64,000 bases of DNA from Stenogyne calaminthoides (lineage: Eukaryota; Streptophyta; Magnoliopsida; Lamiales; Lamiaceae), in NCBI GenBank assembly GCA_037126765.1, contig JBBCBC010000035.1:2604001-2668000 (forward strand), given 5' to 3'. Below are positions 1-10,722 of this stretch, piece by piece. Each line of letters begins with the position of its first letter. The first letter of the stretch is position 1. Both the position numbers and the translations under genes were made by a program. Under the pieces are notes generated by a model that saw only the letters and a program-made list of their open reading frames with translations, made no database searches and was not told where the DNA came from.

Positions 1-885
1 TGTTGTGGCGTTCTTGCAGCTGACGTTTCATGCTGTATACCAAACTCAGTGCAAAAATCAATAATAAAGGAATTCAGGAACTCTGTACCTTTATCTGATC
101 TGATTTTTACTATGCTGACACCCTTCTCGTTTTGTAGCTTCTTGAGCAGCTCGGGTAACTTAGTCATTGTCTCGTTCTTCTTGTATAAGAATACAACCCA
201 AGTAAACTTGGAATAATCATCCACGATTACTAGAGTATATTTGCGTCCACTGAGACTGACTGGTGTAACTGGTCCGAGTAGCTCCATATGGAGCAGTTGC
301 AGTACTCTACTGGATGCTGGTCCAGGTATTCCCTTGAATGAGGCTTTAACTTGTTTTCCCTTCTGACATGCGGCACATGTCTGATCTTTGGAGAATATCT
401 CATTCAGAAGTCCGTCAACCAAAGACATCCTAGCTATCTTGTTAAGAGTTTTGAAGTTCAGATGGCTCATTCTTTTGTGCCAGAGCCAACTGCCACTTTT
501 GGAGCTCTTAACAATTAAGCATGTATTCTTTGGGCAACTGTTCCAATCTGCTGTGTAGATTGTGTCTTTCCTTGAACCAGTTAGCAAGGTTTGTTGAGTG
601 ACTCGATTCCTAATCGTACACTTGTCACTCGAGAACTCAACGCTGAATCCATTGTCGCAGAATTGTGATACTGATAGTAGATTGTGCTTTAATCCTTCGA
701 CATACGAGACTCTAGTTACTTGTACATCATCATTCTCTAAGGTTCAGAATCCTTTGGTAAAACTAAACTTATCATCACCGAAGAGTACACATGGGCCTTC
801 TTGTTCTTTGTAAGAGCTAAGGAGATGTTTGCTTCCAGTCATGTGCCTTGAGCATCCACTATCGATGTACCAGATAGTTGCTTGT
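1..885 (-). pseudogene. pol: Element A pol fragment: protease, GAG-pre-integrase, start of integrase
   Basis: Translating the minus strand in pieces gives the copia aspartic protease signature DSGCSRHMTG (about 840-868), then a GAG-pre-integrase zinc finger with WHKRMSHLNFKTLNK and the CxxC pair CAACQKGKQ (about 340-490), then the start of the integrase core with HMELLGPVTPVS, VDDYSKF and the second catalytic Asp region IRSDKGTEF (about 80-290). It ends at the window edge just past ETSAART. Frameshifts and stops interrupt the protease-to-zinc-finger part, while the integrase part is open. The family makes the enzymes for reverse transcription and insertion; this copy is cut by the window and not intact. 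Confidence 0.85.
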
Positions 886-1936
886 ACACCACCTTTGTTG
901 GCCAATCCCACGCGAACCTTCAATCAAATCAGGCTTTAGGTACCCCTTTGGAATTGGGTCCTGGGGGGTTAGTGGTGGATTTAGGGATCCACACAAACAG
1001 AGCACTTCTATGAAAATCAGATAGATTAGAATGTCTGATTTGTCTCTCATACATATCAACATAATCATATGTATCTTTATATGCTTTCTGATTAGTATGA
1101 TTATTCGTGTGAGCCTTGGATGACTTAGAAGACTTGGGATTTTTCTTTATATTTTGTCTTCTTTTAATCCAGTGTGGCTCGGTCTGAGATCCCTATATCT
1201 CACGGTTATAAGGGTAGGTATGATTGCTACCATCAAAAGATTCATATCTCTTTGGCATAGATGGTCTTTGCAGTTTACCTATAGCTTGCTTATTAGGCAG
1301 CTGACCTTGATTGGGTGTCAGATTAGATTTCCTTCTTACAGGTTGTCTCTTCTGATACCTAATCTGCCGATCGAGTTGAGGGTTTCTTGAAGAACTAGGT
1401 TCTTCTGTTGATTCTCTACCGATGCTTTATCGATTGGGGTCCATTTCATTTCCCTTTCGATTAGGCACCGCCTTACTTGCTCAAGCAGGTCTTTTTTCCT
1501 TATCGATACAAGTTTAGCTTTTAGTGTATCTTTGTCGAGGAGACTCGTTTGATTACACCCTTCCGAAGTGAATCAAAGCGGGGCTTTTGAGGATGTAGAA
1601 GGGTTCTCATACCCAATTCCCTTCTTGTTAGTCGGCGTTGAAAATAGGTGTTCATATCTTGAAGCGGTTTATGATGACTTCGTGAAAACCTCTATTTTTC
1701 TTGCATAAGCTATCCTCGATGAGATTTTAGACTCTCATGTAGTCGGAATAGCTCATCAAATTTAGCTTGAAGGATTTTGAAATCATCGAACTTTGTTGTT
1801 TGTTGATTGCTAGTTGATCTTTGATCTACTTCTCCTGATCAGAAGATTTAACTTTCGAGCGTTAAGTTCCTCGGTTACCTTCGGAAAGCGGTTTTAATGA
1901 TTTCGATTCAAGAGTTTTTCTTCGAGAGCGTTTTCT
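886..1936 (-). pseudogene. Element A degenerate 3' part of gag
   Basis: This stretch lies between recognisable gag and protease. Short minus-strand matches to the gag tail seen in C and E survive in shifting frames, for example a GIGYENP block (about 1600-1620) matching GLGYNPGG in C, and a VPKA-stop before protease near 930. The stops and shifts are too many to define one reading frame. No other gene is visible. Confidence 0.6.
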
Positions 1937-3516
1937 TTAATGTCGATTATTTATGATCCTTAGCTTGTCATTTTCAGCTTCCACTATTGTATAAGTGTCT
2001 ACTGCATCAGAGAGATCATCAAGCAATTGCTCAGAGTAGAGCTGCAAGTCAATATATCCAGCAGGTGTGCTAATGATAGCAGGTGTGGAAATTGAAAAAG
2101 CAGAAGGTTTGGAGGTTACCTCAGATTGGTCTCCCTCCTTGGCCATCAGGCAGATTTCATCGTCATCTGAAGAGAATATCAGATCTTCATGCTCGTGGAA
2201 GTCAACAGCACTGCTTATCAGACTGAAGTCTTCTACAGATGAGTAGCCAGAGTCCTCAGAAGGCAGATAGGAATCATCAATTCCAGATGTGTCAGCGACC
2301 AAGGCTTTTCTATCTCTGAGGCGTTGCTCTCTTTTGTTCCGTTTCTCTTCCCTTTCTCTGGGAGTCAGGTCAGGGCAGTCGGTGCTGTAGTGACCTGGTT
2401 TCTCGCAGTTGAAGCATGATCCTCGATCTACGGAACTTCCTCTGCCAGGTGAGTCACTCCGTCTGTAGGATCTGTCAGGTGACTTCCCTTTCTGATGGTA
2501 ATCTGAACTTCTTCTGTTAGATCTGTTATCTCTTCTCTCATCTGTCTATTCATCTCTTTTCTTTTCTTCTCTGTGATCTCTTCGATCATCAGATCTGGTT
2601 CTTCCTAGTGATCTGTCAGTTGGCCTCCTGTTTCTTCTGTTGTCTTGATAGTCACTGTAGAATCTCCGATACTTACCAAGCTGAGTATTTGTTCTTTCAA
2701 GTTTCCTGGTAAGCAGAGCGATCTGTTCTGCTTGACTCATTATGTTTCCAACAGGTTCAGTGGCCTTCGATCTGCTGCTGGTTGCTTTAAATGCAACTGA
2801 TTTAGACGTTGAGGCTTCAGCAGGCGTCTCGTCTTCATCTGCTTGTCCTCTTTCGATTAAATCGAACTCATGAGCTTTAAGGCTTAGGAACAAGCTACTC
2901 GGCTTCATCTTTGAAATGTCTTGGCAATCCTTGATTACCGTGACTTTCATGTCCCATTTCTTGGTGAGAGATCTTAAGATCTTGTAGTTGATATCTTTGT
3001 CTGACATCTCTCTTCCAAGTTTTTGTAGCTTATTTACTGACATGGTGATCCTCCCATCGAGCTCGTTGATGGTCTCGTTGGGCAACATCTTTAGCTTTTC
3101 GAACTTCACCAGTTCAGCTTGTAGTCGGCTGTCTTTGATCTGATCATTTCCTTCGCATATCTCAGCAAGAGTATCCCACATTGCTTTAGCGGTTTTGAGA
3201 TACTTTATCTTCTCCTTTGTGATTTTATCCATCGTCTTCATGATTATATGCCTGGCGATTGTATCTATAGTATACAGCTTTCTTTCTTCTACATCCATCA
3301 GGGCTGGTCTTTTTCGTACAAGACTTCCCGGTGTAAAGTCTAGATCTCCTCCAACTGCTGGGTTGTCGTGATATATAATGATGGTCCTCGTTCAATGACT
3401 TCCATCATTCTACCGCTTATCGATCCTAGATGGTTGCACATATATATGGCCCAATCTACATACTCATCAATAGAAAACTTAGGGAAACCATGATACATGC
3501 CAGAGGTATTATCCAT
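1937..3516 (-). pseudogene. gag: Element A gag (UBN2-type capsid plus zinc knuckle), broken
   Basis: The likely start is the ATG at 3516, about 120 bases after the primer site. The N-terminus reads MDNTSGMYHGFPKFSIDEYV. A one-base shift near 3345 breaks it; the frame re-opens at 3298 with the UBN2/retrotransposon gag domain (MDVEERKLYTIDTIARHI, later AMWDTLAEICEG and LRSLTKKWDMKV). A TAG near 2546 interrupts the basic Arg/Ser-rich segment. Beyond it lies a CCHC knuckle CFNCEKPGHYSTDC (about 2370-2415), then an acidic Ser/Asp segment ending at 1937. Gag would form the particle and bind RNA. The domain order matches gag of C and E. Confidence 0.85.
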
Positions 3517-3638
3517 GCTGAGTGATTTTGAAAACGAATGAGTTTTGAAAAATGGTTTTTCAAGATTTGTTCAAATGACCACAAAGATTCTTCCTCAAGA
3601 ATCGATGATACTCAAAGCCAGTGGTCTGTAGAACCACT

Positions 3639-3650
3639 GCTCTGATACCA
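3639..3650 (-). other. Element A primer-binding site
   Basis: The minus strand reads TGGTATCAGAGC two bases after the LTR end, complementary to the 3' end of plant initiator Met tRNA. This is the usual copia primer site and fixes the internal edge of the LTR. Confidence 0.9.
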
Positions 3651-3652
3651 CT

Positions 3653-5548
3653 TGTAGGTCCCAAACGGGTTTTGTGAGGGTGGAAGTCTAGAGGGGAGGG
3701 GTGAATAGACTTCCAAAACTTTTTGTGAGGATCAGATGTGAACTGCAGATTACCCGATCAGAGTGCTAGTGTATCAGTTTAGACTGATGTTCAATCTTAC
3801 TGAGTGCCTAAGGGCAGATCAGCTTGATATCTGTCAGTTTAACTGAATGGTGTGGAAGCTTGATTTTACCCGTGTGAAAAACCAGTTTTATCAATTCAGA
3901 TTCTTAAGTCAGTTTTCAACCAGTTGACTAAGGTGTCAAACTGATCAGATCAGTTGCTTGGTGCAGACTAAACTTAACTTAGAATATGTATGTTGTTTTA
4001 AACTCAGTTGTGTGAATAGTGTAAAGCAATAAGAAAGCAAGTAAAAGCACACGACTTTTTATAGTGGTTCAGACGAAACCCGTCTTACGTCCACTCTTCC
4101 CTTAACACAGGGGAACCTTAACCGAACTTAACCTGGGGACTTGTACCCCTCACGGGATGGCCGAGATGTTTACCGAGTTCTCACTCTACAAACTTAACCT
4201 GCGGGACTTATATCCTTCAAAGGATAGCCGAGATGTTTACCGAGTTCTCACTCTAAAAACTTAACCTGCGGGACTTATATCCTTCAAAGGTTGGCCGAGA
4301 TGTTTACCGAGTTCTCACTCTACAAACTTAACCTGCGGTACTTATATCCTTCAAAGGATGGCCGAGATGTTTATTGATTTCACACTCTACAGATGTTTAT
4401 ATAGTTCACACTCAACCGAACTAGAAATCAGAAAACTAGAATCCCTAGTCTAAAATCTTCCGGGAACAAACTTAACCTAACTTGCATTTGGGTAAAGAAT
4501 GTTTGAGGGTTCCAACTGGAAATCTATCCTGGGGTTTTAGGTAGCCAAAATGCTAGTGGATAGGATTTCTTGCTAAGGACTAATGGGATGAACACTCTAA
4601 GAATAATCTTCAAATATAGTGTTCTTTGAGCGGAGATTTTGCTGTAGCTTTTGCTTTTGCGGTGTCTCCGTGTTCGTTCTTTGCTAGTTGTCTCTTTTCC
4701 TTCCTTTAGAGCAATCCCATTTTATAGACCTCGAAATCAAAGAGCCGTTGGAGAGCAATTTGAATTTTGGGCTATATTAGGTAGGTTGTAGGTTATGATT
4801 GTGACGTGCTCCAATTATCGGTGTGGCCGTAGGCATGATTAGCGTCGTTTTTGTCCGCAGCGTCGTATCCCGCATTGTCAGCTCTTTTTGTGCACGTGTC
4901 GCTTTCTCGCCATGAGGCGGCGACTTCAAGAATTTGTCCGTTAGACAATTGATATTCCTTTTGTAGAAGATTCGTCTTATGCGGTGTGTCTTTTAGATTG
5001 TTACAGTGTGGTGACTTGATCGAATGGCCGATCGATCTACCTTGTTGAGTCTTCAGATGCACATTGTCTTAGCACAATATGCAGACTCTGCTGAATGTAG
5101 GTCTTCAGGTCTTTTGATCTTCAGGTGTCTCTGAGCCTCAGTGTATTTAGTCATACTGAGTCTTCAGGTTTGTTTCGAAGTCTTGAGTTTATCCGAATCT
5201 TGAGTTCATCCGAGTCTTGATGTCTATCCGAGTCTTGAGTTCATCCGAGTCTTCGAGGTTCATCCGAGTCTTGATGTCTTCTTGTCTTCCCCGATCTTTG
5301 ACTTCTTGTCTTTCGATTTGTGCTTAGTCTTACGATCATCGACCTTTATCGGGTCATCCGATACTTCGACGACCTATACATATTGAGTTCCCCTCAATAT
5401 GTGACCTATCTTTTACATCCACTATCTATACATTTCAGCTGGTCATCTTAATCTGATTCTAAGTCATCAGTCAGTTAATAGGTCTGATTGGTCCTATTAC
5501 AACCTGTTTTGGAACTTCCATCAAAACTAAAATACAGATTTCCCAACA
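3653..5548 (-). repeat. Element A 5' LTR
   Basis: About 1.9 kb, opening TGTTGGGAAA (at 5548) and closing GGGACCTACA (at 3653) on the minus strand. A TATA box (TATAAAAT on the minus strand, 4719-4726) marks the probable promoter. An AT/GA-rich upstream half carries many short GAGTCTTGA-type repeats (5150-5290). The downstream half holds a 67-bp tandem array. It resembles B's 3' LTR in its opening 150 bases. Confidence 0.88.
4124..4395. repeat. 67-bp tandem array inside LTR A
   Basis: About four copies of a 67-bp unit. The word AACTTAACCTGCGG recurs at 4191, 4258 and 4325, each followed by a GAGATGTTTACCGAG word. The copies differ at a few bases; the first and last are partial. Similar but not identical units (GGGACTTATCACCCTCC...) occur in the LTRs of D, so this module is shared between families. 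Confidence 0.85.
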
Positions 5549-6216
5549 GTCGATGGTTTGAAGCACAACCTGTTATCGGTTTCACAATTCTGCGACAACA
5601 GATTCAGCATTGAATTCTTGACTAATCAATGCACTATTAAGAATCGAGCTACTCAACAGATTTTGTTAACTGGTTCTAGGTAAGGAACGATCTACATTGC
5701 AGATTGGAACAGTTGTCCAAGAAATGCTTGCATAATTGTTAAGAGTTCCAAAAGCAGCAGTTGGCTCTGGCACAAGAGAATGAGCCATCTGAACTTTAAG
5801 ACTCTTAACAAGATAGCAAGGATGTCTTTGGTTGAGGGTTCCCAAATGAGGTATTCTCTAAGGATCAGACATGTGTTGCATGTCAGAAGGGAAAACAGGT
5901 TAAAGCCTCATTCAAGGGGATCCCAGGACCAGCATCCAGCAGAGTATTGCAACTGCTCCACATGGATTTATTTGGACCAGTTACTCCACTTAGTCTCAGC
6001 GGACGCAAATACACTCTGGTAATCGTGGATGATTATTCCAAGTTCATCTGGGTTGTATTCTTGTATAAGAAGAACGAGACTACAACAAAGATACTTGAGC
6101 TGCTCAAGAGATTACAGAATGAGAAGGGTGTCAATATTGTGAAAATCAGATCAGATAACGTTACAGAATTTCTAAACTCCTTTATTACTGACTTTTGCAC
6201 TAAGTTTGGTATACAG
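5549..6216 (+). pseudogene. pol: Element B pol fragment 1: GAG-pre-integrase and integrase N-part
   Basis: The translation starts with the end of the protease-linker (DGLKHNLLSVSQFCD). Next comes a GAG-pre-integrase finger (LWHKRMSHLNFKTLNKIARM, with CVACQKGKQ) and the integrase core with HMDLFGPVTPLS, VDDYSKFIWVVFLYKK and IRSDNVTEFLNSF. A frameshift near 5845 separates the finger (5780-5870) from the rest, and the usual DKGTEF is changed to DNVTEF. The frame is cut at 6216 by the LTR of C and continues at 24809. Confidence 0.85.
6212..6216. other. Target-site duplication TACAG, left copy (element C)
   Basis: TACAG at 6212-6216 is repeated at 24809-24813 directly after the last base of C. 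Five bases is the normal copia duplication. Removing C and one copy restores B's integrase reading frame. Confidence 0.93.
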
Positions 6217-6870
6217 TGTTGGGAGATGAATTTAAATAAGATTTTGATTAGATCTCAAAACCCCTGAGTATGACATGTTCAGGATAATCTTGATAGTCTG
6301 AGTCAGGTTTCAGTATAGAATAGTTCAGGAGACATCTGCACCATGTATAGTCAGCAGATATAGATCAGGGAATTTTAAAATACTGAAGACTCAGAAGATA
6401 CTAAAGACTCAGGTATTACTGAATGCTAAGAAGGACTCTGAAGAATATCTACCTGAGGACATACAAAACTGAGGAAGACGCACATTTATAAGAAATAAAT
6501 GTTGCCCAAATAGTTAAGTGCAAACAAATGGAATTAAAACTAAGTTTTGTTTAAGGTTGTCTCATTCAAAGAGATTGACCTAAAAGAGTCGTTTTGTTTG
6601 CCTACATTCACTCAAGACAAGAACCAATCAGAGAAAGGCAACAATGTACTTTACTGACACTGAAAGCGATAAGGCACTAAACAATGTCAGTAGTACTATG
6701 TTCGAGACTGCAAAAATTGGAGATTGGCTACATGGCTGCATATTTCCCAAAACATGCACGGGTGCGTTCAAACCCTAAAAATAGTCGTTCATCAATAACC
6801 ATATAAGGAAACCCTTGATGCTATCTCTTCCAACGGATAGTTTTTCAAGAGTGACCTTGGAGAAGTTACC

Positions 6871-6878
6871 TATAAATA
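6871..6878 (+). promoter_or_regulatory. TATA box of C 5' LTR
   Basis: TATAAATA in the context CCTATAAATATCAGTGACC. The same word and context occur in the 3' LTR (23733-23740), in the LTR at 49491-49498 and in E's LTR (60336-60343). This conservation across copies supports its being the element's promoter. Confidence 0.7.
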
Positions 6879-8048
6879 TCAGTGACCTTCACCATTGAAA
6901 GGTTCCGGGAAATTAAAGCAACTCCAGAGCTCATTCGTATTATTGCAACCTGAAGCACTCAAAAAACCTAAGATTTCCCCAGTGTTTCACATTGAAGAGA
7001 GCTCATTCACTAAGCCTAGATTCGATATATATCCAAAGCTTAGTAGAGATATCCTAGCCTTTGAATTTGTTCTTATTGTCAAAGGATATCTCACCCTAGT
7101 TGGAAACCAACCCAACCCAAACCCTTTTATTAGGTAGTTTGAGTGTGTGTTTGATTGTTGGTGAGAAAGAGTTGTAAAGAGTGAGTAAGCTGGAGTTGAG
7201 TCAGCCAGAAAGCTCTAGAGGAGAAGTTAGTAAGCTACTTGTGGTAGTTTAAAAACTTGTGTGTGTTGAGTTAGTAAGCTGCAGTAGTCGGCCAGAAAAC
7301 TCAAGGTAGAAAAGTTAGTGTTGGTCCCGGTGAAAACATATCTTGATCGTGCGGAAGCGAAACGTTTAATTTCGGTGCATATAAAACAGGGGTTGAGGGC
7401 AGAGTAATACCAATTTTTTTTTTTAAATTCTAAGCTCATGTGTTGTGGTTTGCTTATAACTAGATGCATATGACAAGTATAAACATAAAGCATTAAACAA
7501 CACAGCAATATATAGTGGTTCGGACAACCAGTCCTACATCCACTCTCCCTCTCTAGGGAAATTCACTATAAACGGGACTTATCACCCTCCACGGGATTGC
7601 CAATAGATATTTACCGAGCTCACACTCGAACTGGACTTATAACCCTCTCTCGGGTTCGCCTCGGGACTTATCACCCTCCACGGGATTGCCTACAGATGTT
7701 TAACGAGTTCACACTCCAATCGGGACTTATCACCCTCACTCGGGATTGCCTAACAACTACCTCACTTCACCACTGGGTTTGGGTTTTGGTGTTGTCTCCA
7801 ACTATGGTGAGATTTTCCCTTACAATGGTTTAGCCTCAATGCTAAGGTTGGGAAAATCTCTCTAAGTTTATGATACATCGTGGGTTGCTTAGGTTGGGTT
7901 CTAGAACACTCACTGAATATATCTGTATATCTATAGACTTGTGTTCTAGGGTGGGAAAGCTTAACTCTCTTTGGCTCTGTAGCATCGTTGCTATCTTCTT
8001 CGCATTTCCACACACTGATAATGAAGGAAGAACTTTGTATTTATAGTG

Positions 8049-8091
8049 TGGATTTGAATGTTACCGTTGGAGAGAATCACATTCAAATCCA
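8049..8091 (-). promoter_or_regulatory. Palindrome next to the TATA box of LTR D
   Basis: The arms TGGATTTGAATGT (8049-8061) and ACATTCAAATCCA (8079-8091) pair perfectly around a 17-base loop. On the minus strand it sits immediately upstream of ACTATAAATAC. The same structure is at 11454-11496 (other LTR of D) and in both LTRs of G (53382-53424 and 56109-56151). Confidence 0.75.
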
Positions 8092-8268
8092 TACTATTCT
8101 CTGTAAGTTCTGCAGCTTTTCCAGGCTGGTTGTCTTCCTTTCGTTGGTCCACGTCAGCTGGATTCCAACGGCTATATTCCTCAGTTTCAGTACCTCGGAA
8201 CATTCAGGATATCTTGAGCATTGATGCGTTCTCGAGTCTTGATGAATTCTTTGTGCCTTGATATTCAC

Positions 8269-8400
8269 TTTGAGTCTTCAAGTTCTCTGAGTCTTCAGTT
8301 TCTCTGAGTCTTCAGTTTCTCTGAGTCTTCAGTTTCTCTGAGTCTTCAGTTTCTCTGAGTCTTCAGTTTCTCTGAGTCTTCAATTTCTCTGAGTCTTCAA
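8269..8400. repeat. 17-bp tandem array in D 3' LTR
   Basis: About seven head-to-tail copies of TCTCTGAGTCTTCAGTT, nearly perfect. The matching place in the other LTR of D (11660-11765) holds fewer and more varied copies, so the array changed after or during the insertion. This accounts for most of the length difference between the two LTRs. Confidence 0.9.
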
Positions 8401-9847
8401 TTCTCAAAGATCTTCTTGAGTCTTGAAAACTATCTGTTCTATGTCTGCCGACTATACGGTGTGAGATATTATCTGGGCTACTCTAAAACTAAATCCTGAC
8501 TTATCTATCAAGATTATCCTGAACATGTCATACTCAGGGGTTTTGGGATCTAATCAAAATCCTCTTTATTAAATTTATTTCCCAACAATTTCCCCCTTTT
8601 TGATGATGCCAAAACCATCTTGTTACAATACTCTTAACCTATACTCAGGTTTCAGTTTTTTTTCTCTATTACAAGAATGGTATATCTCTTAATAGTTAAT
8701 TCAGCAATGAATTACCCAACAGTTTCATCACTAAATAACAATAATCAAGCATATCAAATATAAAGACATGTAAGAAGATAATGAGGTATTATCTTTGAGC
8801 ATAAAGATAAAGTTTTCATTGATGTATGATAGACTATTACAGTTTACAATGAACTTTTCAAAAGACAAAAATATAGAGAATTACAAGAGTCTTCAGTCTT
8901 GGTCTTCAGTCTTCTGTCTTCTGCTCGACTCCTCATTCCTCTTCTTCTACGGACTTTGTCTGATCAGGCATACTGACACTCATGCTGACTGAGTTCAGTT
9001 TCTTCTGACTTCAGACATCCTGACCTTTAGGTCTTTCTTACTTACTGACCCTTAGGTCACTTGACCTATACTGAGTCTCAGTTCACTTTTCTTACTGAGC
9101 CTTCAGTAATTTTTACTCAGGCTATCTGATTTCTTCTTTGCTTGATCTGATCAGTTTGACTGATTAGATCAACATATCTTTAGATCAATATATCAGAATA
9201 GCATCAGGTCATCATATCAGGTTAGCATATCAGGTTTTATCATATCTGATCTTGATCACGTCTGATCTCGATCAGTTTCTTTCGTTCATCTTCTGATTTG
9301 CAACCTTTTCTTCTGATTTGCTGGCTTTAGCTTTTCTTCTCTTCTGATTCTGCACAGCTCATCAGTTCACTCTGGAACTCATCTAACTCATCTGATCTTG
9401 ATCAGTCTTGTCTGCAGCCTCGTCTTATCTCAATCATCTACTTTTGATACCGTGAGTTCCCCCTCAAGTTGAAGTCCCCTTTCAACTGATATAGATCGAT
9501 ATATCTGATTTGGTGAGGTTTTCAAGTTCAGCTGATTTTCTTCATTAAGTCAGCTTTGACTGTAATCAGATTTTTGTTTGACCTAATCTGATTCTCCTCA
9601 GATTAAACCAATTCTTGGAAAGTGTTACTGCCATAACTTAGTCTAGAGTAGTAGACTCTATTTCCTAAGTTGGTGCGATTTGACATGCGTAGATTTCGTC
9701 TGACACTCCTTGATATGTCAATCCGCCGTAACTTTATCCAATTATCGGTCGCGTGATTTCTACACGCTGTCCTTGTGATGCAAATTTTTTTTTTTTTTTT
9801 TGGAAAGGCTTTGAGAACTCAAATTTGCATCTGCACCCTTGCTTGGC

Positions 9848-10600
9848 CTCTATAAATTGGACCAATATTTTACACAACATAACTCATTCACCATACTTAT
9901 CTTCTTTGTAGAATCATGTATCCTGGTGAACCCTTGTTTCCGGTGAGACTTCCGGCAAACACCTTTACTCCCTTTTCCATGATTTCATCTTCTCAATTCA
10001 ACCCTTTTCATCCCTTATTGCTGCTTTCGTCATCGTCAACGATTTCACATACGATCGTTGCAAAGCTTCTCTTCCACCACGGCGGCGGTTTTGCTGTTGC
10101 AACTGAGAAGACACTTCTCCTAATGTATGCACCTTGTGTGTCTATCGTTTTGACGTGACTACCATTAACAGACTTAGTCTGAAAATGAACGTGAGTTTGA
10201 TATACGATCTTGATCTGACAACAGCAGATCTTCGTATATCACCTCACCATTTAACAGCTGGAGAGCCCACTTACTCCTTCTTGGGTCTCCCGGCTTAAAA
10301 ATCCTATCAAGGCCTCTCTCGCTCCATTTTTCTTGATCTTCAGCTACTGCGAGCGCCTTGGGATTTTCTTCTTTAAAGCCTCTCTCACCCTTGTTAAGTG
10401 GGGGAAAATGAGAGCATCATATTTAAAATCTCTCTCTCTCCCTGCTCCACTTGGGTTAGGATGAGGGTGTAGGGTTATGGCTTAAAGGTTTAGGGTTTGA
10501 GTTATGTATTGACCTCTAGGTTTTCTTGCATTTGTAACTTGTAATGTAACCTGACCTTCGGGTCTTTATCAATGAAAAGTTCTATTATTCCATTGTTGTG
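9848..10600 (+). other. Promoter-ORF-polyA-like cassette, antisense to element D
   Basis: On the plus strand, a TATA-like word (CTCTATAAATTGG, 9848) is followed by an A/C-rich leader, an ATG at 9916 opening an 80-codon frame (to 10158), and at 10525-10595 a TTTGTAACTTGTAATG / TCAATGAAA block like the 3' ends of the third ORFs of C and E. The encoded peptide (MYPGEPLFPVRLPANTF...) is not recognised. A minus-strand frame at 10174-10417 is also free of stops, so the coding strand is uncertain. It could be a captured host fragment or a relic of an antisense element ORF. Confidence 0.35.
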
Positions 10601-10708
10601 TAAAATTTTCTGCTTCCTTGATACCATTGTTGATATCAGATCAGAGGCAGGTTTTAAAAATAGATCTGCTCAGGCGATTACATTGAAGAAGTAATCTTTT
10701 GAGCACCT

Positions 10709-10720
10709 GCTCTGATACCA
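10709..10720 (-). other. Element D primer-binding site
   Basis: TGGTATCAGAGC on the minus strand, two bases inside the 5' LTR end. Identical to the site in C, E and G. Confidence 0.9.
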
Positions 10721-10722
10721 CT

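Larger units (their letters stand above)
1..5548 (-). mobile_element. Element A: Sirevirus-type Ty1/copia retrotransposon, partial, inserted in element B
   Basis: Reading the minus strand, the order is 5' LTR (5548-3653), primer site, gag, protease and the start of integrase, which runs off the left edge. The LTR opens TGTTGGGAAA and closes GGGACCTACA. The right flank (from 5549) resumes an unrelated-orientation pol reading frame of element B, so A was inserted into B. The expected duplicated target is GTCGA at 5549-5553, but the other copy lies outside the window. The copy is dead: gag has a frameshift and a stop, and protease is degenerate. Its LTR is clearly related to the 3' LTR of B at 31820. 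Confidence 0.9.
7319..8587 (-). repeat. Element D 3' LTR
   Basis: 1,269 bp, starting (minus strand) TGTTGGGAAATAAATTT at 8587 and ending GGGACCAACA at 7319. The first 90 bases match the LTR start of C and G (CCCCTGAGTATGACATG word). It contains a TATA box on the minus strand near 8037-8045, preceded by a perfect 13-base inverted repeat, a 17-bp tandem array (8269-8400) and about 60-bp GGGACTTATCACCCTC repeats (7570-7755). Confidence 0.92.
8588..10722 (-). other. Element D interior: no gag-pol; GA/TC-rich stretch and a gene-like cassette on the opposite strand
   Basis: From the 3' LTR inwards there is the purine tract (8589-8601), a polyadenylation-like block (8790-8860, minus), and a long stretch rich in TCTGA/TCAGT words (8880-9640) matching the interior of G. 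Next come an oligo-T run (9786-9802), the plus-strand cassette described at 9848-10600, and the primer site. No recognisable gag or pol domain is present in any frame. Confidence 0.8.

Noticed and set aside
3639..3650. tRNA-like words TGGTATCAGAGC near several LTRs
   Set aside because: These are 12-base primer sites complementary to a tRNA end; no cloverleaf surrounds them, so they are not tRNA genes.
6895..7137. 80-codon open frame (also 23757-23999)
   Set aside because: Lies inside the LTR of C just after the TATA box, present in both LTRs with amino-acid changes; best read as leader sequence, not a gene.
7597..8261. Several overlapping short frames on both strands (repeated at 11002-11648, 53230-53711 and 55925-56445)
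   Set aside because: All fall in D/G LTRs and arise from the tandem units and the palindrome; opposite-strand frames mirror one another.
8269..8400. Regular short repeats that might suggest a CRISPR array
   Set aside because: Head-to-tail 17-bp units without spacers, within a plant LTR.
9786..9802. Oligo-T run in D as a poly(A) tail of a retrocopy
   Set aside because: No target duplication or processed gene body is seen next to it; oligo-T runs are common in this AT-rich DNA.
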